A stretch of 49,034 bases of DNA from Muribaculum sp. Lineage in GTDB: Bacteria; Bacteroidota; Bacteroidia; Bacteroidales; Muribaculaceae. Positions 28,909-36,112 of this stretch are shown one piece after another. Every line of letters starts with the position of its first letter. Position 1 is the stretch's first letter. A program made the position numbers and the translations under genes. The stretch is taken from assembly GCA_023667055.1 (NCBI GenBank), contig JAMPAV010000001.1:62540-111573 (forward strand), given 5' to 3'. A model generated the notes under the pieces. It searched no databases, had not been told where the DNA came from, and saw nothing but the letters and a program-made list of their open reading frames with translations.

Positions 28909-29477
28909 TTTGCAGCATTGAGCAATTGATTGAAGATGTCATGTCGAGGATGGGGGAGACTTCCGAGGTCTCCCCCTCCGCCGGCTTGACAGGAGTTCCC
29001 ACATTGGAAGATATCTTGAAGAGAAAGATAAGCAGTTTTCTTCCTGAGGTTGGAAAAAAACTGCTTGTGGAGGCATCTGCCGAAATGCTTGCAGGTGCGG
29101 AGGATTATCATGTGGAGGTGTCAGCGAGGAAAGTCCCGGCGGGACTATATGCTGTGGATATACCTTTACCGGAAGATTTTGTACGTCTTGTGTCGCTGAA
29201 GATGAGGAGTTGGCAGAGGAGCGTGGAGAAGGTTTTCACGCCCGGATCTGACGGTTTTCAGCGGCAGTATTCCGCCGAACCCGGCATATCCGGTTGTCCG
29301 TTGTGTCCGCAGGCTTATCTCAGCAATGGCATTCTCAGCGCCATTGGAAGCGAGACTGCGTCTGACACTTTGGAGCATCTGCATCTCTGGCGCATCCCCA
29401 CGCCGGATTCCGCCGGCAATTTCCATTTCCCCGCCCCCCTATATCCGGATTTGCTCTCCCATTTGATAAATAATTGA
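28905..29477 (+). CDS. Putative head-tail adaptor-like protein
   Basis: This is a 190-residue protein coupled to the gene before it by a 4-base overlap. The N-terminal helical half (SIEQLIEDVMSRMGE, LEDILKRKISSFLPEVGKKLLVEASAEML) is followed by a beta-rich half (GLYAVDIPLPEDFVRLVSLKM, then LEHLHLWRIPTP). This layout is reminiscent of neck or adaptor proteins in phages, but no family is recognised with confidence. It is the last gene of the module; the next gene is host-type and on the opposite strand. No tail gene is seen. Confidence 0.5.
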   Translation: MICSIEQLIEDVMSRMGETSEVSPSAGLTGVPTLEDILKRKISSFLPEVGKKLLVEASAEMLAGAEDYHVEVSARKVPAGLYAVDIPLPEDFVRLVSLKMRSWQRSVEKVFTPGSDGFQRQYSAEPGISGCPLCPQAYLSNGILSAIGSETASDTLEHLHLWRIPTPDSAGNFHFPAPLYPDLLSHLINN

Positions 29478-29531
29478 GAATTGGGAATTGGGAATTGGGA
29501 ATATAAACCCTTAACTCTTAACTCTTAACCC
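29478..29531. repeat. GAATTGG and CTTAACT direct repeats between head module and GH97
   Basis: Short arrays GGGAATTGGGAATTGGGAAT and CTTAACTCTTAACTCTTAAC fill the convergent gap. No hairpin terminator is seen. Confidence 0.7.
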
Positions 29532-31469
29532 TTAACTCTTAATAACGAATCCATCTCGCTTCCTGAGGGTCAGCTGCACTTTTTCCGGATTCTTTATTTT
29601 AATTGTCTTGGCGGCAAGAGGATTCTTGCCGTCTTCTTCATATATGGTAACTTCCTGTCCTTTCTGGAGCATAGGGAGATTCAAGTTCAGTTTCAAGGGC
29701 TTATCCTCCGCACTCACTCCGGAGATATACCACTTGTCGGCGTGACGGCGTGCAATAACCACATACTTGCCCGGATAACCATCAATGAAAACAGTATCGT
29801 CCCAAGTGGTTGGCACCTCCTTCATGAAAGCGATGGCATCAGCCGGTGCATCAGTAAGATTATTCGGGGCAAGAGCGAAGTTCTGGATCGGATTCTGATA
29901 TAGTGTGGCCACAGCAAGCTGGAAAGCATCGGTGGTCCGGCGTATATTCCCCTTGTCATTGTTGCGGCTGAAACGCTTGTTGAGCACAGTCCCTCCATAT
30001 TCCATGATGCCGGCCGCATTCCGTATGAATGGATGAAGCGTGGCGTTGAAATCCTCAATGTCGCAGAAATCCTGCATAAACATCAGGTTTTCAGAAGCCA
30101 ACACAGCTTCACTCCCCACATAGTTCGGATACATCCTTTCCCAGCCTCTCGGCATGGTGCAACCATGGAACACCACGCTGATGCCATAATCATTCGCATC
30201 GCTCAGTATATCCTCATACAGGCGCATCGTCTCCTGCTTGTCGCCTCCGAAGAAATCCACCTTTATTCCTTTCACTCCTATAGATTTCAGCCATTCGAAT
30301 TCCTTCTTTCTCGGTATGGGGCGCGACATCTTGTTGACGGGACCCTGCTCTATGTCATTCCACCATCCGCTCGACGAATACCATATAAGGAGATTCACAC
30401 CCTTGCTATGTGCATACTTCGCAAGTTTTTCGATGCCATCCTTACCGATGTTAGTGTCCCACCAGTTATCCACAAGCACATTCTCATATCCCATTGCGGC
30501 AGCAAGATCGATATATTTAATCTGGTCATCATAGTTGATCGAACCATCCTGCCACATTATCCAGCTCCAGGTGCCTCGGCCCGGTTTCACCTCTCCTTTA
30601 GCCTCATACAGTGGATCCACAAGATTCCATGGTATTGTGGTCTCCACGATTGGCTTCAGAGTATTGCCGACTGTAATGGTGCGCCATGGTGTTTTGCCGG
30701 GAAGGCTGATGGCCGGATTGGCGCTTCCATTACCATTGTTTTCCTCCGGCATGGGATATTCTATGCTGAAGACTCCATCCTTATAGTCGCTCAGACGGCT
30801 TCCGCAGAAATATCCATCCACACCTGTCTCGGTAAGTAGAGCCCATCCATTGTCGCCGACATGAAAGAGAGCCGGGAAAGTGAATCCGTGTCCATATTGT
30901 GATTTTTCCGCCAATGGCGCATCTGCCTTGTAAGGCTCCTCGTAGGAGGGCTTGGTGCGTTTCCAGCCAATCATCGCGTCACTCTGCGGAGTGAGGAAAG
31001 TAGTGGTGAAATCAGGGAACCGGAAACCGGAAGCCTCTTTTTCGATGATAAGGCTGCGGGTCTCTCCCTCTACCGGAATCAGATAGCGGAAGGCGAGGTC
31101 ATTGTTGCCGACCTGCCATTCGATGCTCATCTTCTGTTTTTTTGCATTCTCGAATGTCTCGGTCAGTGTGTTGGCCTTCCAGTCTATGTGTGATTTCTTT
31201 ATTTTGGCCTGGTCGTATGATTTCGACACTTCCCCCGTTTTCTCTCCCAGGAGAGTCAGTCCGGAGGTGAAGTTTCCGATATTGGTGTCGAAACCAAGAG
31301 GTGAGTTTTCGAGGATGGTCTTTCCGTCGTAGCTGACGGAATAAACAGGTTTCCCATTGTCAAGGCTTGTGGTAAGTGCCAGACGACCGTCAGGGCTCAG
31401 CACGGTGGCAGCCGGCAAGAAAGCGAAATGAGTGAAAGTCAGTACACCCAAAAGGATTATTTTTTTCAT
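29532..31469 (-). CDS. Glycoside hydrolase family 97 enzyme
   Basis: This is a 645-residue exported glycosidase with a signal peptide (about 1-20). The N-terminal beta-sandwich (about 22-290) and the barrel (about 295-555) match GH97 (SusB-like) enzymes, which release galactose or glucose from alpha-linked glycans. In the barrel, GIKVDFFGGD places Asp405 where retaining GH97 alpha-galactosidases (BtGH97b type) have their nucleophile, and GSEAVLASE gives candidate acid/base Glu454 or Glu460. The frame extends upstream to 31691, but that part covers the terminator repeat; the start at 31469 gives the signal peptide, and a promoter lies just upstream. It is not next to a SusC/D pair. Confidence 0.9.
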   Translation of the reverse strand: MKKIILLGVLTFTHFAFLPAATVLSPDGRLALTTSLDNGKPVYSVSYDGKTILENSPLGFDTNIGNFTSGLTLLGEKTGEVSKSYDQAKIKKSHIDWKANTLTETFENAKKQKMSIEWQVGNNDLAFRYLIPVEGETRSLIIEKEASGFRFPDFTTTFLTPQSDAMIGWKRTKPSYEEPYKADAPLAEKSQYGHGFTFPALFHVGDNGWALLTETGVDGYFCGSRLSDYKDGVFSIEYPMPEENNGNGSANPAISLPGKTPWRTITVGNTLKPIVETTIPWNLVDPLYEAKGEVKPGRGTWSWIMWQDGSINYDDQIKYIDLAAAMGYENVLVDNWWDTNIGKDGIEKLAKYAHSKGVNLLIWYSSSGWWNDIEQGPVNKMSRPIPRKKEFEWLKSIGVKGIKVDFFGGDKQETMRLYEDILSDANDYGISVVFHGCTMPRGWERMYPNYVGSEAVLASENLMFMQDFCDIEDFNATLHPFIRNAAGIMEYGGTVLNKRFSRNNDKGNIRRTTDAFQLAVATLYQNPIQNFALAPNNLTDAPADAIAFMKEVPTTWDDTVFIDGYPGKYVVIARRHADKWYISGVSAEDKPLKLNLNLPMLQKGQEVTIYEEDGKNPLAAKTIKIKNPEKVQLTLRKRDGFVIKS

Positions 31470-31507
31470 GATATATGGATATTTAAGGATTGCGTAAAAA
31501 TGCAATG

Positions 31508-31537
31508 CGAAGTTAATGAAATTTTGGCACACAGCAA
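31508..31537 (-). promoter_or_regulatory. Promoter of the GH97 gene (TTG - 19 nt - TAACTTCG)
   Basis: TTG (31535-31537) and a near-consensus -7 box (31508-31515) on minus. One mismatch in the box. Confidence 0.6.
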
Positions 31538-31557
31538 AATTAATTTGCACAAGAAAG

Positions 31558-31629
31558 ACAAGGCGGGGCGGCATCACGCGGCCCCGCCTCTCGCGGTTGT
31601 GTTTATATTTCGGAATGTGTGTCTTTACG
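31558..31629 (-). terminator. Terminator-bearing repeat, copy 1
   Basis: On minus: TAAAGACACACATTCCG, about 20 bases, then the GGCGGGGC/GCCCCGCC hairpin. It is the same roughly 70-bp unit as at 33511-33583 and 36113-36185, with one base changed in the stem. Here it lies behind the small membrane-protein operon. Confidence 0.8.
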
Positions 31630-31639
31630 GATGAAAAAT

Positions 31640-31664
31640 CCCCACAACCTTGACGGATGCGGGG
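31640..31664 (-). terminator. Terminator after the 36-residue peptide, copy 1
   Basis: CCCC...GGGG stem around GCATCCGTCAAGGTTGT followed by a T-run on minus. It is duplicated together with the peptide gene at 35275. Confidence 0.65.
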
Positions 31665-31671
31665 ATGTGGA

Positions 31672-31782
31672 TTAATTTTGTTGAGCCTCATTCTTTTCTT
31701 CTATTTTGTCTTGATGGCGGAAATAGAAAAAACCACCGATTGCAACTGATATTACCATTGCATACATTATCAAAGCTCCCAT
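31672..31782 (-). CDS. 36-residue single-span membrane peptide, copy 1
   Basis: This short frame encodes a hydrophobic span (MGALIMYAMVISVAIGGFFY) and a charged tail ending in EEKNEAQQN. An identical peptide is encoded at 35305-35415 with a single silent change (GAA/GAG), which argues for real coding. The start lies one base after the stop of the 71-residue membrane-protein gene, so they form an operon. A terminator follows. Function unknown; a small membrane regulator or toxin-like peptide are both possible. Confidence 0.75.
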   Translation of the reverse strand: MGALIMYAMVISVAIGGFFYFRHQDKIEEKNEAQQN

Positions 31783-31783
31783 T

Positions 31784-31999
31784 TTATTTCTTTCTTTTTG
31801 TTGTCTTCGTTGATGATTTCTTTATTTCTTTTTGGTCAGCGACAAAATACAACCCAAATCCGAGAGATACCATGGCTGCAACTACACCTCCGACATAAAT
31901 TATCACAGGTTCAGCTCCTCCAAACACAGATGCCAACACGACTGCTGTGACTATATATTTGGCTATATCCATAAGCCACTTTCCAAACTCTTTTTTCAT
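31784..31999 (-). CDS. Small two-span membrane protein (DUF6722-like)
   Basis: This is a 71-residue protein with two hydrophobic spans (IAKYIVTAVVLASVFGG and VIIYVGGVVAAMVSLGFGLYF) and a Lys-rich tail. It resembles the small Bacteroidales family DUF6722, of unknown function. A frame from a TTG at 32008 would add three residues; ATG at 31999 is chosen. The promoter box ends only 6 bases before it, so the mRNA is probably leaderless or nearly so. It forms an operon with the 36-residue peptide. Confidence 0.7.
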   Translation of the reverse strand: MKKEFGKWLMDIAKYIVTAVVLASVFGGAEPVIIYVGGVVAAMVSLGFGLYFVADQKEIKKSSTKTTKRKK

Positions 32000-32005
32000 A
32001 ATATG

Positions 32006-32037
32006 CAAAGTTACATATTATTTAAATAATAAACAAA
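32006..32037 (-). promoter_or_regulatory. Promoter TTTG - 20 nt - TAACTTTG of the small membrane-protein operon
   Basis: Perfect consensus on minus: TTTG at 32034-32037 and -7 box at 32006-32013. The ATG follows after 6 bases, so transcription should begin at or beside the start codon. Confidence 0.8.
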
Positions 32038-32084
32038 TAAATCTTCAATTTGTTTTCAATGGAATACCATTGTAAGGGATAAGA

Positions 32085-32112
32085 AAAAAGGCGGGGCTGC
32101 ATCACGCGGCCC
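32085..32112 (-). repeat. Truncated copy of the terminator-bearing repeat
   Basis: AAAAAAGGCGGGGCTGCATC and on to GCGGCCC on plus is identical to the hairpin part of the copies at 33511 and 36113. The match ends at 32112, ten bases before a REP element. The missing half is not found on the other side of the RAYT gene. Confidence 0.75.
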
Positions 32113-32122
32113 AGACAGCACA

Positions 32123-32286
32123 CCGCGCACTATATGCGCGGCACAGTAACAAATATCACAGACAATGGAAATCCATCAGGAAAAGGCATCTGAAAGCCAT
32201 TATGGGAAAGAAGATGGAATGGAGCTTCCGCGTCTATGTGTCGAGGACTGTGATATTTGTTACTGTGCCTCGCATACAGTGCGAGG
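32123..32286. repeat. REPIN of RAYT-1 (two inverted REP units)
   Basis: Left REP 32123-32161: hairpin CCGCGCA/TGCGCGG plus tail CACAGTAACAAATATCACAG. Right REP 32248-32286: the same 20-base tail inverted without any mismatch, plus hairpin CCTCGCA/TGCGAGG. The stems differ in sequence but keep their pairing; the tails are identical. It lies 20 bases beyond the 3' end of the RAYT gene. Confidence 0.9.
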
Positions 32287-32306
32287 TAAAGATGCAAGGC
32301 TTATGC

Positions 32307-33311
32307 TTATCGCATCAGCTCCTCCGGATTCTTGGCAATCCAGAAAGCAAGGCCATTCATGCGACGGCAAAGATCGCGACTAATGCGGTTGGCGGTATAG
32401 ACGCCGCTGTTCATGGCGGCGAGGAGCATGCGCCCCTCAGCGCAATGATAGAAGTCGGAGCCCTGGGGCTTCGCCCTGTCGAGGAATCCATCATAAATTA
32501 CTTTGATGACTTTTGCCCCAAGAAGCAGCCCCTTGTCAAAGATGGCCTTCTCTTCCTTATGGATGAAAGGGGAAATAAGCACCCCGCCATTCTTGGCCAC
32601 GCGCAGAGCCTCCTTCTTTTTCTTCTGCCACTCCTCCGCCGAAAATTTGTGGCTGAATTTCACCACGCAAAGCTCCGGGTATTGCAGTAGCAGGCGATTG
32701 CCATAGAGCTGAATCAGCGGCTTATGATCCGGAAGCCACAAATCAGCAGGGAATTTATCGGAATTGACGATGCTTGTTCTGGAGAAGAATTCCGGGGTGG
32801 AGCGCATCAGCCATAGGCGGCGCGGGTTGTCGAGGACATAATTGGTCCAGATGTCGAGCTGATTTTCCTGCTCTGCGAAAAGAATCCGGTCATTGAAACC
32901 GGTCTCGAATACCGACTCATTGGTATGATTTCTAATCATAGCCTTCTTATGTAAGGCCTGAGTGCAAGCAGTCTTCAGATAGCCGACATATTTACCAAGA
33001 TGCAGTACTGTCCTTATCGTAACATACAAAATGATATGCACATGATCTGGCATTATGACATATCTCCACACCCTGATAAAAGGAAAATCCTTGGCAAAAG
33101 AATTGATTCCATTATAAATTGCCCAACCGGACCATGTGAAGTCAGTACTGATGAAAAGCCCATTATTCACCAATGTAGAGAAAAACGGCACCTCCGACGA
33201 AGGATTCTTCACAAAGGTGATTAGATAGAAGCAAGGAGCGAAATAATCATGGAAATCGGCACGTCGGAGCTTATTGTGCTTGAGTTCGGCATAGAATTCG
33301 GGAGGGATCAT
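32307..33311 (-). CDS. REP-associated tyrosine transposase (RAYT-1) with extra C-terminal domain
   Basis: This is a 334-residue protein. The N-terminal half is a Y1/HUH transposase domain of the IS200/RAYT superfamily: YVIMPDHVHII gives the HVH metal site at residues 90-92, and Tyr108 or Tyr111 in GKYVGYLKTA are candidates for the nucleophile. Residues about 150-334 form a second domain with GGVLISPFIHKEEKAIF, LGAKVIKVI and DFYHCAEGRMLLAA, reminiscent of a Rossmann-like (DprA/SLOG) fold and not part of standard RAYTs. The start at 33311 is chosen by alignment with the paralogue at 43542. A canonical promoter precedes it, and matching REP elements flank it on both sides. Confidence 0.85.
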   Translation of the reverse strand: MIPPEFYAELKHNKLRRADFHDYFAPCFYLITFVKNPSSEVPFFSTLVNNGLFISTDFTWSGWAIYNGINSFAKDFPFIRVWRYVIMPDHVHIILYVTIRTVLHLGKYVGYLKTACTQALHKKAMIRNHTNESVFETGFNDRILFAEQENQLDIWTNYVLDNPRRLWLMRSTPEFFSRTSIVNSDKFPADLWLPDHKPLIQLYGNRLLLQYPELCVVKFSHKFSAEEWQKKKKEALRVAKNGGVLISPFIHKEEKAIFDKGLLLGAKVIKVIYDGFLDRAKPQGSDFYHCAEGRMLLAAMNSGVYTANRISRDLCRRMNGLAFWIAKNPEELMR

Positions 33312-33340
33312 GGAAAATAGTCTTTTTTCGTTATGCAGTG

Positions 33341-33371
33341 CAAAAGTAAAGAAAAAGATTGGAATAGGCAA
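33341..33371 (-). promoter_or_regulatory. Promoter of RAYT-1 (TTG - 20 nt - TACTTTTG)
   Basis: -7 box at 33341-33348 and TTG at 33369-33371 on minus, with ideal spacing. It lies between the upstream REP (33410-33447) and the gene. Confidence 0.75.
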
Positions 33372-33409
33372 CTAAAAAGTGAGGTCATTGCTGATGTGGA
33401 GCATACCCA

Positions 33410-33447
33410 CCGCGCACTATATGCGCGGCACAGTAACAAATATCACA
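33410..33447 (+). repeat. Single REP of the RAYT-1 family, upstream of the gene
   Basis: Hairpin CCGCGCA/TGCGCGG plus tail CACAGTAACAAATATCACA, identical to the left REP at 32123. No inverted partner follows. Confidence 0.9.
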
Positions 33448-33510
33448 TTTAACGGGAGGCATAATGGAAAAAACGAGAGATATCTTAAGAAATTCTAAAA
33501 TCGGGCGAGC

Positions 33511-33583
33511 AAAAAAAGGCGGGGCTGCATCACGCGGCCCCGCCTCTCGCGGTTGTGTTTATATTTCGGAATGTGTGTCTTTA
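33511..33583 (-). terminator. Terminator-bearing repeat, copy 3, behind a gene remnant
   Basis: Minus strand: TAAAGACACACATTCCG..., then GGCGGGGC/GCCCCGCC hairpin and a T-run. The first three bases are the stop codon of the SusE-like remnant, exactly as at the end of the intact gene at 36183. Confidence 0.85.
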
Positions 33584-33711
33584 CAGTTTAATGTCGTAGG
33601 CCTTCAAAGGCTCAATGACACTCTTGAAGAGTGTGATGTTCTTAGGCAGCTCGCGCTTTGCCACCTTGGCAGGCTTTTGAGCAGAGTGAATAAGGTCAAG
33701 AGTGAAGGTGA
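33581..33711 (-). pseudogene. 3' remnant of a SusE-like lipoprotein gene
   Basis: On minus, a frame ends with ITFTLDLIHSAQKPAKVAK, then NITLFKSVIEPLKAYDIKL and stop. This matches the C-terminal part of the lipoprotein at 36183-38156 (FTLEFSATAAKPGKIAKSLK...LTPLKGGMKPLKAY), and the same terminator repeat follows. The rest of the gene is gone; the ATPase gene stop at 33714 lies directly at the break. It is best read as a relic of a duplicated SusE-like gene. Confidence 0.7.
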
Positions 33712-33713
33712 TC

Positions 33714-35144
33714 CTATTCCTTGAATAGCTGATCGGCTGTCACCTCATTTTGTAGGTCATTCCATTGTGCATTATGCCTTACACCATTCACGGTCACCAT
33801 AGTGAGATGAAGGGCTTTTTTTGTTTTAGTGGAGGTTCGGAATTTACCAACTCGTTCGATCATTTTCCTCATATAAGCCGGAGAAATGTCATACTCTTCA
33901 CGAGAATATTTCATCTCGCAAAGATTTATTGTCTCATCCTTACGATCAATAACCAAATCAATTTGAGCCGTTTTTTTGCCATCCTCCATTCCTATCCATG
34001 AAGATATTTCTGTAGCTACCCCGGAAATACCAAGAGCCTCCTTTATTTGTTTGATATGATGAAGGCACACCTGCTCGAAAGCATATCCACCCCATGAATT
34101 TTGAGAAGGAGAGTTTACATTAGAAAGCCAAAATCCTTCGGTTTCAGATCTATGATCCTTAACCTGCTTGATATAGAACAAAGTGAATAGATCTGACAAT
34201 TGAAATAGCCTGTCACGCTCCTTCTTGCCAAATGATTTATATTCACGAATGAAATCGCATTTAATAAGATTTTTTATAGCTTCTGTAAAATTGCCTCCAT
34301 CCGGAACTTTAAGCAAAGATATAATCTCTTCCCGAGTCATACCGGTTGATTTTTCTGAAAGCAATTCAACTATTCGGCTATATAGGACAGAATCTTTAAA
34401 GAGGGATCTAAACAGGAATTCATACTCATCTCTAAGTTCACCTTCATGATGGAAGAAAAGTCTATCCACATTTTGCGAAAGACTTTGTCTTTTGTCCATT
34501 TTCGCTAAATAGAATGGTGTGCCTCCTACTATCATATAGCATTCTACAATTTGATGACGGTTCCATTTGATTCCATTAGCACGAAGCAGGCTTTCAGTAT
34601 CATGCAGATTGAATGGTGCAAGATATATTCTCCTTGTAACGCGATTGTGAAGCCCCCCTTTATCACCAAGCAACTTGTCGGTCATCCATGTTGTTGCCGA
34701 ACCACAGACTATGAATTTAAGATTACTCTGACTATCTCCCCAACCGTTCCAGAAGAATTCCAAAGCCCTTATGAAGCGCGAACGAGGAGTATCAAGCCAA
34801 GGCAATTCGTCTATAAAAACCACAATCTTCCTTTTCCGAAGAGATGATAAATATTTTTCCAACTGGCCGAACGCCTGCATCCAGTTTTTGGCCATAGGCC
34901 AGTCCTTACCGGAATATTTTGACAATTGAGAATTAAACAGTGCAAGAGACTCCGACAAATTACTTTCATATACCCCTGTCAAATAAAAATCAAATTTATT
35001 ACGAAAAAATTGTTTTATGAGGAATGTTTTTCCTATGCGTCTGCGACCATAGACAGCGACAAACTCAGGATGTCTTGATTCCATACAATCTCTAAGAATC
35101 ATTTGCTCATTATTTCTACCTATTATTTCTTGAAATGATTTCAT
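33714..35144 (-). CDS. ATPase_2/DUF234-type AAA ATPase with nuclease-like C-terminus
   Basis: This is a 476-residue cytoplasmic protein. N-terminal P-loop ATPase of the archaeal-ATPase type: Walker A GRRRIGKT at 33-40, Walker B IVVFIDELPWLD near 102-113, and a sensor region IVCGSATTWM. A winged-helix stretch (TGMTREEIISLLKV) precedes a DUF234-type C-terminus with the PD-(D/E)XK-like pattern AQIDLVIDRKDETINLCEMKYS. Such proteins are widespread in gut Bacteroidales with unknown role. It replaces the 5' part of a SusE-like gene. An imperfect inverted repeat lies before it. Confidence 0.85.
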   Translation of the reverse strand: MKSFQEIIGRNNEQMILRDCMESRHPEFVAVYGRRRIGKTFLIKQFFRNKFDFYLTGVYESNLSESLALFNSQLSKYSGKDWPMAKNWMQAFGQLEKYLSSLRKRKIVVFIDELPWLDTPRSRFIRALEFFWNGWGDSQSNLKFIVCGSATTWMTDKLLGDKGGLHNRVTRRIYLAPFNLHDTESLLRANGIKWNRHQIVECYMIVGGTPFYLAKMDKRQSLSQNVDRLFFHHEGELRDEYEFLFRSLFKDSVLYSRIVELLSEKSTGMTREEIISLLKVPDGGNFTEAIKNLIKCDFIREYKSFGKKERDRLFQLSDLFTLFYIKQVKDHRSETEGFWLSNVNSPSQNSWGGYAFEQVCLHHIKQIKEALGISGVATEISSWIGMEDGKKTAQIDLVIDRKDETINLCEMKYSREEYDISPAYMRKMIERVGKFRTSTKTKKALHLTMVTVNGVRHNAQWNDLQNEVTADQLFKE

Positions 35145-35187
35145 TTATTCTTCTTATTTATAAATAATTATCATAGTTTAAAACGAA

Positions 35188-35238
35188 TTATAATATAGCG
35201 GTAAGTCAATTATTTTGGCACTTACCGCATAATTATAA
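35188..35238. promoter_or_regulatory. Inverted repeat upstream of the ATPase gene
   Basis: Arms TTATAATATAGCGGTAAGT (35188-35206) and ACTTACCGCATAATTATAA (35220-35238) pair at 17 of 19 positions with a 13-base loop. It is AT-rich outside and GCGGTAAGT inside. It could be an operator or an end signal for the toxin-antitoxin operon. Confidence 0.6.
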
Positions 35239-35274
35239 CGAAATAATGGGATTAAATATTGCAACAAAAAATCC

Positions 35275-35415
35275 CCTCAACCTTGACGGATGCGGGGATG
35301 TGGATTAATTTTGTTGAGCCTCATTCTTTTCCTCTATTTTGTCTTGATGGCGGAAATAGAAAAAACCACCGATTGCAACTGATATTACCATTGCATACAT
35401 TATCAAAGCTCCCAT
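35275..35415 (-). CDS. 36-residue membrane peptide, copy 2, with duplicated terminator
   Basis: The coding part (35305-35415) encodes the same peptide as 31672-31782. The downstream CCCC/GGGG hairpin is also duplicated, with one base changed. Here the start lies 4 bases after the stop of the antitoxin gene, so the cassette is the last gene of a different operon. The identity ends close to the start codon. It is thus a roughly 140-bp cassette copied behind two unrelated operons. Confidence 0.75.
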
Positions 35416-35419
35416 AATT

Positions 35420-35728
35420 TTAAAAAGTAAAGGAAGGTTTTAGAATTTCAAAACGAAGGCCGAGGGCAGAGATAATACGCAGGAACAGACTTGCGCTCGG
35501 TTCTATGTTTCCGTGTTCAATATTGGATATATAAGATTTGTTTGTACCGACTCTTCTTGCCAGTTCTGCCTGGGTCATTTTTTCCTGCTTTCTTGCATCA
35601 AGAACCATTTGTCCGATACAAAAAGACTGAGCTCTTTGCTCAAGATCATCGCGTTTTGGAGTGCCAATCTCACCAACTGTCAAATCCAACAGAGAGTCAA
35701 AACTATGAAGATCATTGTTTGCTTGCAT
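35420..35728 (-). CDS. HigA-like helix-turn-helix antitoxin
   Basis: This is a 102-residue protein with an XRE-type helix-turn-helix at about residues 48-100 (MTQAELARRVGTNKSYISNI). The N-terminal part is probably the toxin-binding arm. It overlaps the toxin gene before it by 17 bases. Order toxin then antitoxin is the HigBA arrangement, in which the antitoxin neutralises the toxin and represses the promoter. Confidence 0.88.
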   Translation of the reverse strand: MQANNDLHSFDSLLDLTVGEIGTPKRDDLEQRAQSFCIGQMVLDARKQEKMTQAELARRVGTNKSYISNIEHGNIEPSASLFLRIISALGLRFEILKPSFTF

Positions 35729-36041
35729 AATATTCAGATTTAATTTTTAATGCCTTCTGTATTTCTGATTGAGGAGTTTTCTGCGTTTTCTTCTGAAACC
35801 CATTGAATAAAACGACAATATTATTCCCATCAAGAATGAAAAATACTCTATATATATTGCTTTGATATTCGATTCTCATTTCAAAAAGTCCATCCTTTAT
35901 ATATTTGACAAACCTTTGATTCCATCGATCCGACTGCTGAATATAGCGAAGCACATAAGTGACTTTGTCTCTGACATCATCATTTAGACTGAGAAAAAAA
36001 TCTTTAAAATAATCCTTGAAATATATGATAGAGCGTTTCAT
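35712..36041 (-). CDS. RelE/HigB-like toxin
   Basis: This is a 109-residue basic protein of the phage-derived Gp49-like/HigB type (RelE superfamily), predicted to cleave ribosome-bound mRNA. Seen: VRDKVTYVLRYIQQ helices, then KYIKDGLFEMRIEYQSNIYRVFFILDGNNIVVLFNGFQKK, the family core. The frame is open to 36098, but ATG at 36041 (MKRSIIYFKDY) lies 4 bases after a perfect promoter, so the mRNA is probably leaderless. It is the first gene of the operon. Confidence 0.88.
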   Translation of the reverse strand: MKRSIIYFKDYFKDFFLSLNDDVRDKVTYVLRYIQQSDRWNQRFVKYIKDGLFEMRIEYQSNIYRVFFILDGNNIVVLFNGFQKKTQKTPQSEIQKALKIKSEYYASKQ

Positions 36042-36045
36042 AACG

Positions 36046-36076
36046 CAAAGATAACAAAAGTTATTATATATGACAA
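36046..36076 (-). promoter_or_regulatory. Toxin-antitoxin promoter (TTG - 20 nt - TATCTTTG)
   Basis: -7 box at 36046-36053 and TTG at 36074-36076 on minus, ideal spacing. The start codon is only 4 bases downstream. Confidence 0.8.
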
Positions 36077-36112
36077 CTTTTTTAAAGAAAAAGTTCAAAT
36101 TTATGACTAAGC

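Noticed and set aside
24790..29477. Active complete prophage
   Set aside because: No integrase, attachment sites, repressor, lysis or tail genes are seen within the window, and host-type genes flank it on both sides.
31470..31691. N-terminal extension of the GH97 gene
   Set aside because: It would place 74 residues before a good signal peptide and runs through a terminator repeat.
33464..33724. Plus-strand 86-codon frame near the SusE-like relic
   Set aside because: It runs through the terminator repeat and antisense to the relic; no coding support.
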